This document shows positions 24,453 through 37,408 of a stretch of DNA of 64,000 bases, in pieces (position 1 is the first letter of the stretch; every line of letters starts with the position of its first letter). A program made the position numbers and the translations under genes. Origin of the DNA: Rotaria socialis. Its lineage: Eukaryota > Rotifera > Eurotatoria > Philodinida > Philodinidae. Below the pieces are notes generated by a model. It saw only the letters and a program-made list of their open reading frames with translations. It was not told the DNA's origin and did not search any database. The DNA is taken from assembly GCA_905331475.1 (NCBI GenBank), contig CAJNYU010000720.1, forward strand, positions 1 to 64,000. Direction: 5' to 3'.

Positions 24453-27400
24453 ATGGAATCCAATATTTTTGTGCATCCAAGCTATTGGGAATGTGATGAT
24501 TGCAAACGCATTCTCAAACATGGTGAATTTCGTTTCAACTGCGTCGTCTGTCCTGATTATGATCAGTGTGAAACGTGTACAGCAACAGTTCAGCCACCGC
24601 ATCCACATCGACTAGTTCGTGAGATTGCATATGGTTATGTCGAAGAAACAGAACACAGTAGAGTAGATCTGGCTGCAAGGATTCAAGCTGCAATTACAAC
24701 CTATCAGGTTCGATATTGTATGGGTGTACGAGATGTTGATCCACATAATCCTCAAATATATACAGACTCGTATTCCTGGCAAACATTCAAAACAATAGGT
24801 GAACGACTAACAAATTTCAGTCATGGACTACGACGTTTTATAAAACCACGTACTTATGTCGGCATTTGTGCAGCAAATCGGCCAGAATGGTTGATGACAG
24901 ATTTTGCTTGTATTTTACAGAGTTTTATTACTGTGCCAATCTATTGTCTATTTACTGATCGTGATATAGCTTTTATTCTCCAAAATACGTCATTATCCAT
25001 TGTAGTTTGTGATAAAGAAATGTTACCGAAATTCATTCGCTTACATTCTGAATGTCCATTACTACAGCATATTGTATGCATGGATCCGATTCCTGAAACT
25101 ATTTCAAGTAAGATCAAATCTCAGTTTTACAGAACATGTTAACATTTTAGGGCAATAGTAAAATGGAAACTACGAGTCGCTTGAGTATTCCGAATACATT
25201 AAACTATTACGCCTTATATGATAGATGACGACCTATTTCTGCTGAAAATGATTCAAAATAACTACAAAATCTATTAATTTCTCTCCGATATTCTAATGTT
25301 TTCCATACATTGAGTCCTAAGAAAAAAAGTTGGAAGGAATCAAACGAACACTTAAAGTTCACTTCTTTGAACATTTGATTTCTCGGTTACTCGCAATAGA
25401 AGTCCGAGTACGGCATTCACTTATTTTCCGTCAAAGAATTCCTGATAAGAAAAAGGTGTGTCATATTTTTAAATTTATGAGAGCATAAACTTTCATGAAC
25501 ACAATCTATGATTCAACATTGAATACATTGGCTAGAGCGAATCAAAACACCATCATTTTCTCTGTTTTATCATCTCTTTTTGATTTAAAATGTTGAAAAA
25601 TTAAGATTTACGTTTTATCGCAGTTAATACGAGACTCGCCTATTGTCTGAATTGTTAACCAATGAAATATTTCGATATGTTGACAACCCTGAAAAGTTTT
25701 TCTAGCAACATGAAAAACACTCAATATAGTGTTCATTGTTGTTGACAGTCAGGTTCTTTTTTGACCATAAATATCAGTTCAGAAATCAAAGGTTTTCCAT
25801 GCCTGCAAAATAGTTTCAAAGAAAACTTTTTTTGCGATCTATAATCTCTATAACTATTCAGTTCATTAAGACTTACGAAGAAAAGTAGTCTTAACAGATG
25901 AACATAAGTTAGAAAAATTCATGATCATACTCTATATATATTTCTAGAAGTGAATGGTCTTTCAATTCATTATATGGGCACCCTAGAACGATATGGTTCA
26001 TTGAAACGATACGAATATACCATAACTGAGCCCGATGATTGTATTACTGTCATATATACTAGTGGAAGTTCCGGGTTTCCTAAAGGAGCTATAATCTCCG
26101 AAAGTTCACTTAGAAATAATTTTTCATCTGTAAATTCAGCATACCGCTCGGAGCGCATCAGACTTTGCTATCGGCCATTTTCATGGGCTACTGATCGCCT
26201 GAGCTCAATTGGATTATTTCTTCAAGGAGGACGCACTGGATTCTCAACCGGCGATGTAAGTCGTCTAATGGAAGAACTAACTCTAGTTAGACCAACAACT
26301 TTTTCTGCTCCGCCAACTATTTGGAATAAAATTTATGCTGAATACAAAGCAAATCTAGCATTAATGACTACTGACCAATCAATTACTGATATAACATTGA
26401 CCGAAGAGGTTCTACTGGAAAAATTTTCAAAATTGATACCATTAAGATGTCACCTCCTTTCTATAGGTGGTGCTATGGTCAATTCGGCAGTGCTCGATTT
26501 TATGAAACGATGTTTCAAACGTTGTGAAATTGTAGAATCCTACGGAACTACCGAATGTGGTGGAATCACATACGACGAACTTCTCGACACGGGTATCAAT
26601 TATTCTCTTGAGTCAGTGCCAGAAATGGGTTATACACTTGCCGATAAGCCATTCCCACGAGGGGAACTGTTAGTTAAAACAGGGACGATGTTTTCTGGAT
26701 ATATAAACAATCCTGAAGAAACAAAAATGGCAATTACCGATAGCGGATTTTTCCGTACTGGAGATATTGTTGAATTACGTCCTGAAAAAGATGGAAAACC
26801 TCGAATACATATTATTGATCGAAAAAAAAGTTTTTTCAAACTTTCCCAAGGACAATTTATATCACCAGAATCTCTTCAAGAAATTTATATGCAAAGTCCA
26901 TTTGTTGAACAAATCTATATTCATGGTAATCCTCTAGAAGATTCTGTTTCGGCAGTTATAGTACCTAACAAAGACTATGCTCGAGCATTTGCTACGAAAC
27001 ATAATCTGCTGGATTTAGATAACGATCATCCAAATACATTATTTTATGATGCAATCATGCAAGATCTGTATTTGTTAGCTAAAAAAGAATCACTTCGAAA
27101 GCATGAAATTCCGTCTAAATTAATTATTGAATTTGAACCTTTTACATCTGAAAATGGTTTACTCACATCTTCAATGAAACTTTGCCGTTATCGATTGGCT
27201 ACACATTATGGTGATCGATTAAAAACTATCGAATCAATAGAAGTTCGTCTAAAAACTATGATCGAAAGAGCAATTGAACGTTCATTAACAATCGACGAAA
27301 CATCAAATTTTATGTCAATCGGTGGTGACTCATTGGCTGCTATACGGCTCTCTCGTATGATACAAGAAGATCTAGGAGTACCTATACCAATCGATATTCT

Positions 27401-28628
27401 TTTCGACTCCAATATGAACCTAGAGAGTCTAGTCAAAACAATTAAAAATCCATCACGAATCTTATCATTTCCAAATTCGATTATATCTCAACTATTAAAT
27501 GATTCAATACAAGAACTCAACATAACAATTAAGGAAAAGAAAAATGAGAGTGTGTCTCCTTCAACAATTTTTATAACAGGTACTACAGGATTTGTCGGTG
27601 CTTTCTTACTAGCTGAATTATTAAAAGTATATCCCTCTGATTGTAAATTTATTTGTCTGGTACGATGTCAAATTACAGCAAATCCATTAAAACGCATTAA
27701 AGAAAATATGGCATTTCTTCAATTATGGAATGACAAATATCAAGATCGTATTATTGCATTGCGTGGTGATCTTTCTGAAGAGCATTTTGGACTCGATATA
27801 CAAACTTATTCAGCATTGGCTACTTGTATAGATGTTATTTTTCATTGTGGAGCTATTGTTAATTTTGTACTTCCTTACAACGCACTCTACAGATCGAATG
27901 TTCTAGGAACTCTTGAAGTAATTCGTCTGGCGACTTATAGTGATGCATGCATACCAGTACAATACATATCGACTATTAGTGTGCTACCTTCGGAAATAAC
28001 ACAAGAAGTGCATATCGATGAAATCTCTCCCAATCATTTGAGAAGTGGTTATGCACAAAGTAAATGGGTCGCAGAAAAACTCATTGCTAAAGCCAATCGC
28101 TCGGGTCTACCAGTTAATATCTATCGACTTGGATCAATTTGGGGACATACAGAAACCGGTGCTTGTAATCAAAATGATATTAATACATTACTATTGGCAG
28201 CAATTATGAAAACAGGGTGCTATCCGACAATATCTCCTCATATGAAACTGAATGGTTTACCAGCTAATTTAGCTGCTCGAAGCATTGTATCTTTGAGTCA
28301 TGCTGAGCTACATGTTTATGGAAGAACATATCATGTTGTTCCATCGAATGAAGGGATATCGTTTGAAAATATCATTGAAGGTATTCAAAATTGTGGTATA
28401 GCACTTATTGATCTTCCTTATAACGATTGGAAAGTGAAATTAACATTACAATCATCAAAGAAACGTTCATTCGAATCGGTTGCTGAATTTTTTGCAAACA
28501 ATCCATTTGAACGAATGCCATCAGCAAAATCATCATCTAATACTATATACGATTTAACATTTCCATCCATAGATAAGGTTTATATCAGGAAATGGTTAAC
28601 ATTTATATTAAATAATATTGTTAATTAA
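24453..28628 (+). CDS. ZZ-finger acyl-adenylating/carrier/thioester-reductase enzyme (carboxylic-acid-reductase type)
   Basis: Predicted 1,111-aa multidomain enzyme from two exons (24453-25107, 25948-28628) with an 840-bp intron; phases agree. Residues about 12-55 form a ZZ zinc finger: ECDDC, then [13 protein letters not shown] and a histidine pair. Residues 70-600 are an ANL adenylation domain with [11 protein letters not shown] (255-265), [10 protein letters not shown] (near 417) and RTGD (Asp 491). A carrier domain follows with GGDSLAA, Ser 680 being the phosphopantetheine site. The C-terminus is an NAD(P)H thioester-reductase domain with TGTTGFVG (762-769) and YAQSK (920-924). The A-T-R order is that of carboxylic acid and aminoadipate reductases: acid + ATP to acyl-AMP, to carrier thioester, to aldehyde. 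A cognate phosphopantetheinyl transferase would be needed; none is in the window. The substrate is unknown. AATAAA lies near 28690. Confidence 0.87.
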
Positions 28629-29150
28629 TCGATTTTTTTTATAAGATATTTTCTTTAGTTTGAGTTATATTGTGAATTTAACATTTTTCAATAAATTGAT
28701 ATGTCAAGAATAAAAATTCCAGGCATGATTTTTTAGTCTTTAAATAAATCATATGTATAGTGGAGCAGGGCATGCCAAGAGAACTGCTAATAGACTTCAA
28801 ATGTACAATCGAGTGAAGGATAACGTAGAATAAAGAAGAGTAACATATAGATAACACTAAAGGAAATAAATTAGAGTTAAAATTGGATTTACATGTATAT
28901 ATTTTTTATGTGACAGAGAGAATCGACCTTCAAGAGATTTCACTGTAGTATATTCAATGGAACTGTATGCCATAGAAATGACTTAAAAAAACAGAAGCAT
29001 GTATTGATAAACACAAAAAATAGCTTATCTAGCGTTTGCTCTATTAGTATTTGGATGTATTACATTCATGCAAAGATATGTCGATAGATAGGAACACAAG
29101 TAAAATATCTATAGTTCTAAAGAAGAAAAAAAATGCCTCTTTAATATATA

Positions 29151-29628
29151 TGTTACAGGGGAGTTTGAAATGCAGGGCTGTTTAAAATAGGTCTTAGGGG
29201 GAAATTGAAATTTTAATCTGCCCTAAGGCAAATTAAAATTTTGTTTTTTCCAGGTTCAATTTATGAGAAAAAGTAAAGATTTTGATTTCAAAACGTACAA
29301 CATTCATATCCACACTAATACTAGCACCCATACACGCACCTACACTCACACCCACATGTACACGCTACATCCATACCCACAAATAAGGTAAGTGTCTTTT
29401 GCGCGAATTCAGGTGTTTGTAAAAGACTGATGTGATGGAACTTGATAATTAGATGCCAGTGTTAATGTGGGTGCGAATGTAGTACATTTTGAAGTCAAAA
29501 TCTTTACTTTTTCTCATAAATTGAACCCGGAAAAAACAAAATTTTAATTTGCCCTAGCGGAGATTAAAATTTCAATTTCTCCTAAGGGTTATTTTAAACA
29601 GCCCTGCATTTCAATCTCCCCTGTAACA
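29151..29628. mobile_element. 478-bp MITE with long inverted repeats
   Basis: The ends TGTTACAGGGGAG...TTTAAAAT match in inverted orientation with one mismatch over the first 40 bp. The pairing continues, with small gaps, for roughly 160-170 bp per arm, including an almost identical AATTTATGAGAAAAAGTAAA stretch. The spacer (about 29325-29455) has CACACCC/CCATAC-like words. TATA flanks both ends and could be the target-site duplication, though it is ambiguous in AT-rich sequence. There is no coding capacity. It lies 30 bp beyond the stop codon of the 3CxxC gene. Confidence 0.8.
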
Positions 29629-29657
29629 TATACAAGTTCGTATTTGTCGGTTGATTT

Positions 29658-30719
29658 TCAAGTGAAACATAAACCAATTCGACATGCTTCACAATACTCA
29701 TTAGCGTGTTGTGCCAACATTTTTCCTTGTCTTTGAGTATGATTATAATATAACTTATGGATGTGATTTTGCTTATTTTGTATTACTTCTTCATTTTTTT
29801 CTAACTTAACATTGGTCAACATATCGGGATGATAGGTTTCGAAAAGCGATAAAGTCAAATTTTTTATTACCCGACAAATTTCGTCTAAAAAGATTGAGAA
29901 AAAAATATTTAGAAAGTAATTTGAAAATAATTGAAAACTCACCAGTATACCAACGAGCATTAGTATATGTACCACAATTCTGGCAATTTTGTCCGAAAAT
30001 TTTCAGTACAATAAATCGAACTGTTGGTAAATACACAGAAAATAAAATTCGAGCTCGCATTGATGTCCACGCACGTTGACAATCTGTATTCGGACAGTTA
30101 AATTGTGCTTTAGCATTGTCAAGTTGACGATATAAAATGTTGAAATTCACAAATTTCCAATGGACAAGTTCTTCTTCAGCAAAAAGATAATATCGAACAT
30201 TATGCCGTAATAATAGCGGGATTGAAATGAGTCGAGCAAATTCAGCATGAAATACTGTCTTTGTATCAAAACAGAAACATTTCTTCACATTATCTACGAC
30301 ATTCTTAGTAAGTTCAACTGTGAAAAAGAATAGAAAAAAAAACATTTACTACTAGGACATTACTAATCTTTACTTCATCATCATCATGAAGCAAAAGAAT
30401 TTTTGTCTGACTTACGGTCATGTACATAAGAGGAAAATGTTAATTCCTCTTTGATTTCACATTCCAAAAAGTCCTCATCAGAAATCGGACAAAACGATTG
30501 TGTCACTGGTTTATTTTCATTATGATCAAGTTTTGCTGTAAAAGTATGTTCACTGTGTCGTTCGTTTTCTTTCGTACTTGAATCATCGTCATGGACTGAA
30601 ACTTTTCGTTGGAGAATTAAATTGCTTGTGTGTTGATCGTAGTCAGTTTTTAACTCGAATGAATCTTGATCGTTGACCGATGAACATCGACGAAGTTGTG
30701 ATTGATACGAGTTATGCAT
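29658..30719 (-). CDS. 3CxxC-type zinc-finger protein (receptor-transporter-like)
   Basis: Predicted 301-aa protein from three exons (30416-30719, 29943-30317, 29658-29884) with introns of 98 and 58 bp; phases agree. The first exon encodes an acidic, Ser-rich, probably disordered N-terminus. The second and third carry the zinc-binding pattern of the 3CxxC domain: FNCPNTDCQRAWTS, then FGQNCQNCG, and near the end EYCEACRIGLC. This domain defines the RTP receptor-transporter proteins and relatives, which help G-protein-coupled receptors reach the surface or act in innate defence. Here the C-terminus has no obvious membrane anchor. The domain call is good; the cellular role is inferred. The 3' UTR must enter the adjacent MITE unless cleavage is within 30 nt of the stop. 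Confidence 0.75.
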
Positions 30720-33700
30720 CGTTGACCAATCCGCTGTTAAGCCATATTGACGACCGTATTAATACACTGGCCCTGTCATAATAGCTTTTATGATTTCAAT
30801 TGAAATAGAGTATCTATTTGCTTTTTGTAAGTCTGAAGGAGAATATGATAATATTCGCCATTTTGGTTTATATTATAGTGCAGCAGGTGTATGATGAGTG
30901 ATGGTCCATTTAGATAAGAATGTTTTTGTACAGCGAATCCCATCCTACCCCAAAAAAAAGGAAAAGAAAACATTGGTTGCGCATGAATGAAAATAAAAGA
31001 AGAAATGGTATGTCCCCCAAAAAATTACAGATAGGATGAATCAGCTACGAGAATATTAAAACACGTTTTATCATTGGTTTAATAGGAATTAAAATAGAAG
31101 AAATATGTCAAGTTATTTGTAATAAATTCAGCAGGAAAAATGAGCGATAGGTCATTTTTTTTGAGGAAAAAAGTTGTTACATTTTTCTCGTTAGATATTT
31201 TCATGACGCGGCTGAATGATGCAACTATTGTAACAAAAAGAACTATTTTTCTATTTACTTATTTGGATATAATTAGACGAACATAGAAATAGTGTCTATA
31301 TCAAAATAAAAAGAATGCAAAAAAAAGAATGATACTTGTTCTGTCTTGCTATAACTCACCCATTTAAAAGTCACGTTGCAGCCAGCCTTTGATTCATTCT
31401 TAACTTATTATTGCAGCTATTTGTGACACGGAAGTCCAGCGGTGGTACAGTAACTTAGTGTAGTGAGTCATCTTAATAATGCAGAACAGAACAAAATAAT
31501 ACAAGGAGGATCGGTGGTAAATTGATATCAGTTATTTTTTCTTTATTTTTGTCAGTGCTAACAGATTCTTTGTTATTTGTCTATGGCCTCACCTACAAAA
31601 GCTAACTAGAAAGTTGTGATTAATTTGTTTTTCTTCTTCATTTTCCCGGTCGCTCCCATTTTACTACACGGCAATCATTCACGCGTACCACGTAGGATCA
31701 AAATAGCTAATAATTCATCGATGACGTATTCACAAGAAAGTACAGTAAGAAAAAAATGAAATAGAATTTTCTTGTTTTATTCGATGCAAATATATGATAG
31801 AACTTGATAAAAAAAAAACACTAATGAATAACAAATCTAATAATTGAAACATTTTTGTAAAACAGATTCTCGGAATCGTATTTGCTAATTATCGAGTTCA
31901 ATGCATTCAAAGGTTAGTACAAAAAAGGAACTGATTAATTTCGACTCATATTTAAATCATAATTATATTATTATAAATTAGAGAACAAATATAATATTAT
32001 CATAAATCTCTTGGCAGAGTATTGCCAAGGATGTAGATGTTGGCTTCACATATACGGTCATGCCTATACCTGTGACTGTCTACTTTTCGGCACGTTTCTT
32101 TGGACAAATCCTAAAATGTTAGACTATATAATTCCAAACAAAAGCAATCGCTACGTCGACAACAGCATAGATTCAATTTTATTTTGGCTTATTGTATGAA
32201 GTCACACCAAATATATTCTTATGATGGATGAGTATGAGTATGAATGGATAACTGTCAGCTTTCTTTTCATCAGCACAAACTCAAACAATGTTGACTCGAC
32301 TTTTCTTATTTCATGCACACGAAGTCGCATGGAAATAGCCACAATATAGTGATGATAGAGTTGTGCAATTGCATTCTTCAATTTCTCTAGAAAAGTAACA
32401 AAAGCTGGGACTTCAATACTTAATCGTATTTTTTTTACATGAATCACTTCAAGTCATCAATTTGAAGAGATTATTGGTGAGAAAAGAAAGGAAGAATTGT
32501 TTCTCGTTTTTCTAGTATTTCGCGTCGGCTTTAGTCAGCGCAATCGTCAAACTTCTCTTCAGTTGATCAGACTGTCCGTAGGTGAATAAATTTTACTGAA
32601 AATCTAATCTTTTCCCTCGCATCAACAGCACATTCGATTGTGAGACAAAACAAAATCCATTGTTTCTATACATTGTGCAATTTACCAGGTTTTCGATAAC
32701 ATCTGAACTGTTTGCGTGTAAATTCATCGATATTTTAAGGAAAATTAATAATAGTTCGTTGCATTTCTTTGCCTGCAGAGTAGAAAAAATGCAGTTCATG
32801 CCATAGAATAAGAGTAGTTGGCAAAGCCAGAAAAAAATACTATTTATTTGCCCACTTATGTGTTTTCAGAAATATTTGTTTGATTAGCTCGTTCGTCAAT
32901 CGCCAATGTCTCTGTGCTATTAATTCCAATAGTTTCTTTTTTTTCCGAAGGCTGACATGTTCGACAGGAATACTTAACTGTAGAGGTGGGTATGAAGAAC
33001 TTAGTTTCAAAAATCACTGGGATAGTTTTATGAAATTTAAAATACTTGATAAATAAAATTCCATGCATTCTGACTATATGTGGAGGTAATCATTCGTGTC
33101 ACTAGACGTATTAACAGAGCGAGGCTTCACAGTCAATCTGAGCAATTGACGCTTAAGAAGCTTCTCTAAGCGAGTGATCTCTTTTTTACATCTAGTATCA
33201 TATAAGGTTTTATAGAGAGTTATTTACTCTAGTGAGTCATACACAACTGAAACTTTCTGAAGTGAAAACAATACGCTAAACGTAGTAATTAACTTTTCTC
33301 TAGATATGAAAGTCGCTCAAGATGAATGACACTCACAATCAACCAGCACCTTTTTCGTAATCTTGATTAGTAGTCTATTTGATATAGGTTTATATCGGCA
33401 TGCTCAAGAATTATCAATAGCGCTGACTGTAACCTTGTATCAATTCGAACTCATCAGTTTCGAATCAAGCGCTAGTAAAACAGCTGCTGGATAGTGCTCC
33501 AAAATGGATATTGTTAAGTTATAAGAAAATTTTCTGAGTTTGAATTAGAATCAATATAAACAACTGCAATTGCCAATTGATATGAGAAAAATGGTGATGA
33601 TATTATGGCTGAGATATGTTATGAGGAGCAGGATGCGCGTAGATATGTGAGAGAAGAAAGACAACTGACTTATCAATCTCTCCACATCCGTTTTTTTTAA

Positions 33701-34030
33701 TTGTTTATCGATTTTATTGAATTGTTTGCATACACAGCACACATCACTACAACCATTACTAAACAAGAATATTCAATATATCACGATCTTTATAGTCGCC
33801 AGGATCAAATTTACAGGAAATAAATCATTCTCGATACATAATTTGAATTGTTTTATTTAAGAGTTCCATATTCAGTTGCTATTTCTAGTGAGCAAAACTT
33901 GGGATATTTATCAGTGATGGAAACTTTAAGTTGAGCAAGTAGAACTGCATTCAGAAAAATACAACTAATTTATATAATCTGATCAATGATGGTTATTGTT
34001 ACTAGTGTTATATCTCCTATCAATATAGAA
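30720..34030. other. Long non-coding stretch
   Basis: No gene is recognised in 3.3 kb. Open frames such as 32011-32199 and 32202-32447 (opposite strands) are short, isolated and without domains. No tRNA-like clover leaf or tandem array was found by eye. Confidence 0.4.
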
Positions 34031-35706
34031 TATAGGGTACAAAATGGAGCAAATATTCATTATACGATTCAGAATTATCGGCTTGCATCGAAAAACAAAA
34101 TGATGAAAAGAGTAAAACAGAAGCTGAAAATGTGATATATCATCAAATTGATGAAACAAATATATCAAATCTCTCCATGGTGATTTATTTTCTTCGATGC
34201 GACAACACTTTCGTCATTCTAAAGGCGAATAACAAAGAATTACCTAATTTAAAAGTAAGATATGATGGATTTAGACTTCAAGACCTTGAACCCAAAAGAC
34301 GTGAATTTAATTCATATTTTCAAGTTGAAAGTTTTGTTCATGATATAGCTGATTCAATGTTAATATCTAGTGTTACCATTTTCTTCAGTCAATCTTAGCA
34401 TCGTAATATTGGTCATGCACTCTTTCATGAACTGTAACCAGCCTATATTGCTCTAATGAGGTTTCCACCGAGACATCTTCGTCGTTTTCATTTGTTCTGT
34501 GCATTAGATACGTGTAAAAAGTGTTGGAGTGAAGATGTCTATAGTCGATTTGCTGACCTCGGTCTTGTTAAAGATTACGATCTAGAGCCTATGTCTACTG
34601 GAAGATGGTTTGTTGTCTATGAGCTAATTCTGGGTAACGGCATGATGTGTCAACGTTGTATACAACCAAATTTACAATTGTCTGGTAGTGTGGAAATGGA
34701 TGGTTCTAGATTTTTGCGTGATCGAATCTACACTCAACATGGTCCTATTCCACCAATAGAGAGATTTAGAAAGTCTAATGACCAACAAAATCCAAATCAA
34801 ATATTGAATGCTTAGGTAGTCGATAACAAGCGATTTTCAGAAGTTGCTAAAACAGAAATCAAATTAGCTATAGATGAAATTAACAATTATAGTACTATAC
34901 ATCAGCATACAAGTCGAAATAATGCAAGCACATTAGATTAACTCCTAGTAAATATTACTTTTATTGACTACTATCAAGTCAAGGTTCGTAACTTTACGTT
35001 ACCTCTACCTAATTCAACTGGAATCGTTTCTCGCATATTAAACTATGAATTTATAGAAAATAATTTTATGGCTCAATTACGATTGGTACGTTCGATGTGT
35101 ATTCATATTGCGGGACCAAACACAGGTCAGATGTATCAAACATTTTTTGTCGAATAGACCAGTGAGTATTAATCTTGGTGGTTTGCTTCCATATAGGGTC
35201 AAGAACAATTTAGAAAAACTTATGCATCATTTGTCGAACAATATTTGATAGCTGGTGTGCCATACATTAGAGATCTGTATTGTCCGATTAATGAATGTAG
35301 AAATGGCATCAGACGCCTAGAATTAGTAAAGTTGATTCGTTGTACAGCAAAACTTATCACCAATGAATTTCAAGTTCCAGTCAATCCGACTGAAAACTTA
35401 GCACCCGATGGTCAAGTTTTTGTTGAAATATTAGAAAAAGATCAACAACTTTGTGAAAGAGTAATTACAACAAGTCCAGACGTACATTTTGACTGTATCC
35501 AAATATGGATTGAAGATTTTGTGCATGAACAAAGACAATGGCAAGCTGAAGTTTTCTTAATTAATAACAGACGCATTATTTGTGCATTCAATCATACACT
35601 GTTACATGAATTGCGGAAAAATTATGGTATTGATCATTTTGATGAAAAAACGAATCGATCAGCGCTACTTAAAGAGAATTTTTACTTTGTGCATTGCATA
35701 CTTAGA
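34031..35706 (+). pseudogene. Probable glycosyltransferase (GT61/EOGT-like) pseudogene
   Basis: A long stretch of protein-like sequence broken by stops and frame changes. In one frame it reads FRLQDLEPKRREF, DIADSMLIS, then NIGHALFHEL and PAYIALMRFPPRHLRRFH, a spacing reminiscent of the NxGH...D/EL...P core of GT61 (DUF563) glycosyltransferases. Further on come CQRCIQPNLQLSG, HIAGPNTGQMYQTFF, then in a shifted frame SINLGGLLPY, and again shifted EQFRKTYASFVEQYL to the end. In-frame stops are at about 34396, 34435, 34813 and 34939, with frame changes near 35155 and 35205. The last 154 codons are intact. The GT61-like assignment rests on short motifs and is moderate; that it is a dead gene is likely. 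Confidence 0.5.
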
Positions 35707-36729
35707 TAAACCGCTATGATTTCAATCACTGAATTTATAATAAATCATGTTATGATTGTGGCTAGAAAATGAGAATGTTGCTCTAGTTGCAAAACATTGC
35801 ACAACCACATGTCCAAGTTATCCGAATGGGAAAAAAATACAAATATGTTTACATGCTCTCAATTTCGAAAAAAAAACAGTTGTTGTCAAATATATTTTGA
35901 GCCGATAAAATCAGAAATGTGTGCATCCTTAGTCAATAGTCTACACGTTTGATTCATCACTACTAGTTCAAGTAAGCTAGTAAAATATTTACTATGCATA
36001 GTTGTATTTGAGAATACCTTTCGAGCTAATGTTTATACTAAAACGTGAATGCAAAATTGACAGGTCGAATAATAGATCATGAGTAAGTTCAACGAAAGAA
36101 ATGTTGAATATTTATATTATCTCTTGATTATTTACAAGATCAATATGCATCTCAGTATCACGTGAACTTCTCGAAGGTCGCACAAAGAGTATTTAGTCAT
36201 TGGCTTTGTGCCAATGATCCCAATCATTCTCTATAGTTGCATACAAATTGTGCCAGCACGTATGCTTTCGATGCTGATGTAGCAGTAGCTAGAGATTCTC
36301 TAATATGCAATGGAAGTTGAAATCCTTTTTGCAATGATATTTGATATCGAAAAATGCGTCTATGAAAAAAATAATACTGTACGAGTTATTTCTATGGTAT
36401 ACATATATTAAGAGATCTATTTTAATTTATTTAAGATTCTATCTATCGGAAAGTTTTGCCTTGTTATGAACTCATTGTTGAAACGATGCATTGTTTATTC
36501 ATGTTTGATCCTGTTCTCTTTCGGACTCTTTGTTACTTATTTTGGACTTTGATACGAAGCTGTATTGATTCCCACGATGTAAACTTTGCATTGGTTGTTT
36601 TTTTCTTATATCATGGAACCGTAATATCATCATTGGCTTGCTTTCTGTTACGTTTTATCTATTTCTTCATATCTAAAACTAAAGTGCTATAATCTTCTAT
36701 TCATATATTCAAATTATCATAGTCGCAAC
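35707..36729 (+). other. Intergenic stretch with possible gene fragments
   Basis: There is no intact gene. Around 36125-36300 one frame gives protein-like words (QYHVNFSKVAQRVFSHWLCA) broken by a stop. At 36456-36692 a 78-codon hydrophobic open frame (FWTLIRSCIDSHDVNFALVV) could be a membrane-protein remnant or chance. Neither has recognisable domains or splice context. Confidence 0.25.
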
Positions 36730-37408
36730 ATGGCCTCGATTCTAAATGTGTGTATCAGACTTTTGCTTGCAATTATTGTGGCCACTCAAAGTTTAGGTAA
36801 ATATATTTCTAAAATAAATATTGAAACATTGAAGATTTTTGTATTTAACAGCAGTGAATCAATGTGGTGAAAATGAACAATATGGTTGCGGTTCCGTGTG
36901 TGTTGAAACATGTGACTACAAGCCTCAAATATGTATTCTAATGTGTCGATTCGGTTGTTCTTGTAAAGAAGGATATGTACGAGAGTCGAATGATACGGGA
37001 AGTCGTTGTATCAAACGGGAAGAATGTAAACCAATAGATGTTCACAATTGCGGTGAGAATGAAGAATTTCGAACATGTGGCTCTGCATGTCCACCTACGT
37101 GTAACGATTGGTCGTATCCAATTCCAAAGCCAGTTAAAATATGTCCAAAAATATGTGTTGAAAGCTGTTTTTGCAAAAACGGCTTGTATCGTGCGAACGA
37201 TGGTAGATGTGTAAAACGTGAAGAGTGTTGTAGCAAGAACGAGTTATTCATGGAATGTGGTATAGCGTGTCCCGAAACGTGTAATGACAGGCCCAAAATT
37301 TGTACTGAGCAATGCGTCGCGGGATGTTTTTGTCGTAACTCTGATTATTTACGCATAAACAACAGCACTGCGAGTTCTTGCGTTCGTCGTAATGAGTGTC
37401 CAAAATAG
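36730..37408 (+). CDS. Secreted protein with three TIL (trypsin-inhibitor-like) cysteine-rich domains
   Basis: Predicted 207-aa secreted protein from two exons (36730-36796, 36852-37408) around a 55-bp intron. The first exon is a signal peptide (MASILNVCIRLLLAIIVATQ). The second encodes three tandem 55-65-residue cysteine-rich units, each starting CGENE/CSKNE and ending with CxKREEC or CVRRNEC, with internal CGxxCxxTC, ICxxxC and CxCK/CFCK motifs, as in TIL domains that make five disulfides. Such proteins inhibit serine proteases or form mucin- or venom-type extracellular material. No reactive-site specificity can be read off. AATAAA signals lie near 37500. Confidence 0.8.

Noticed and set aside
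35157-35206. Apparent short intron (GTGAGT...CATATAG) in the glycosyltransferase-like locus
   Set aside because: Read in another frame the interval encodes the conserved-looking SINLGGLLPY, so it is coding sequence after a frame change, not an intron.
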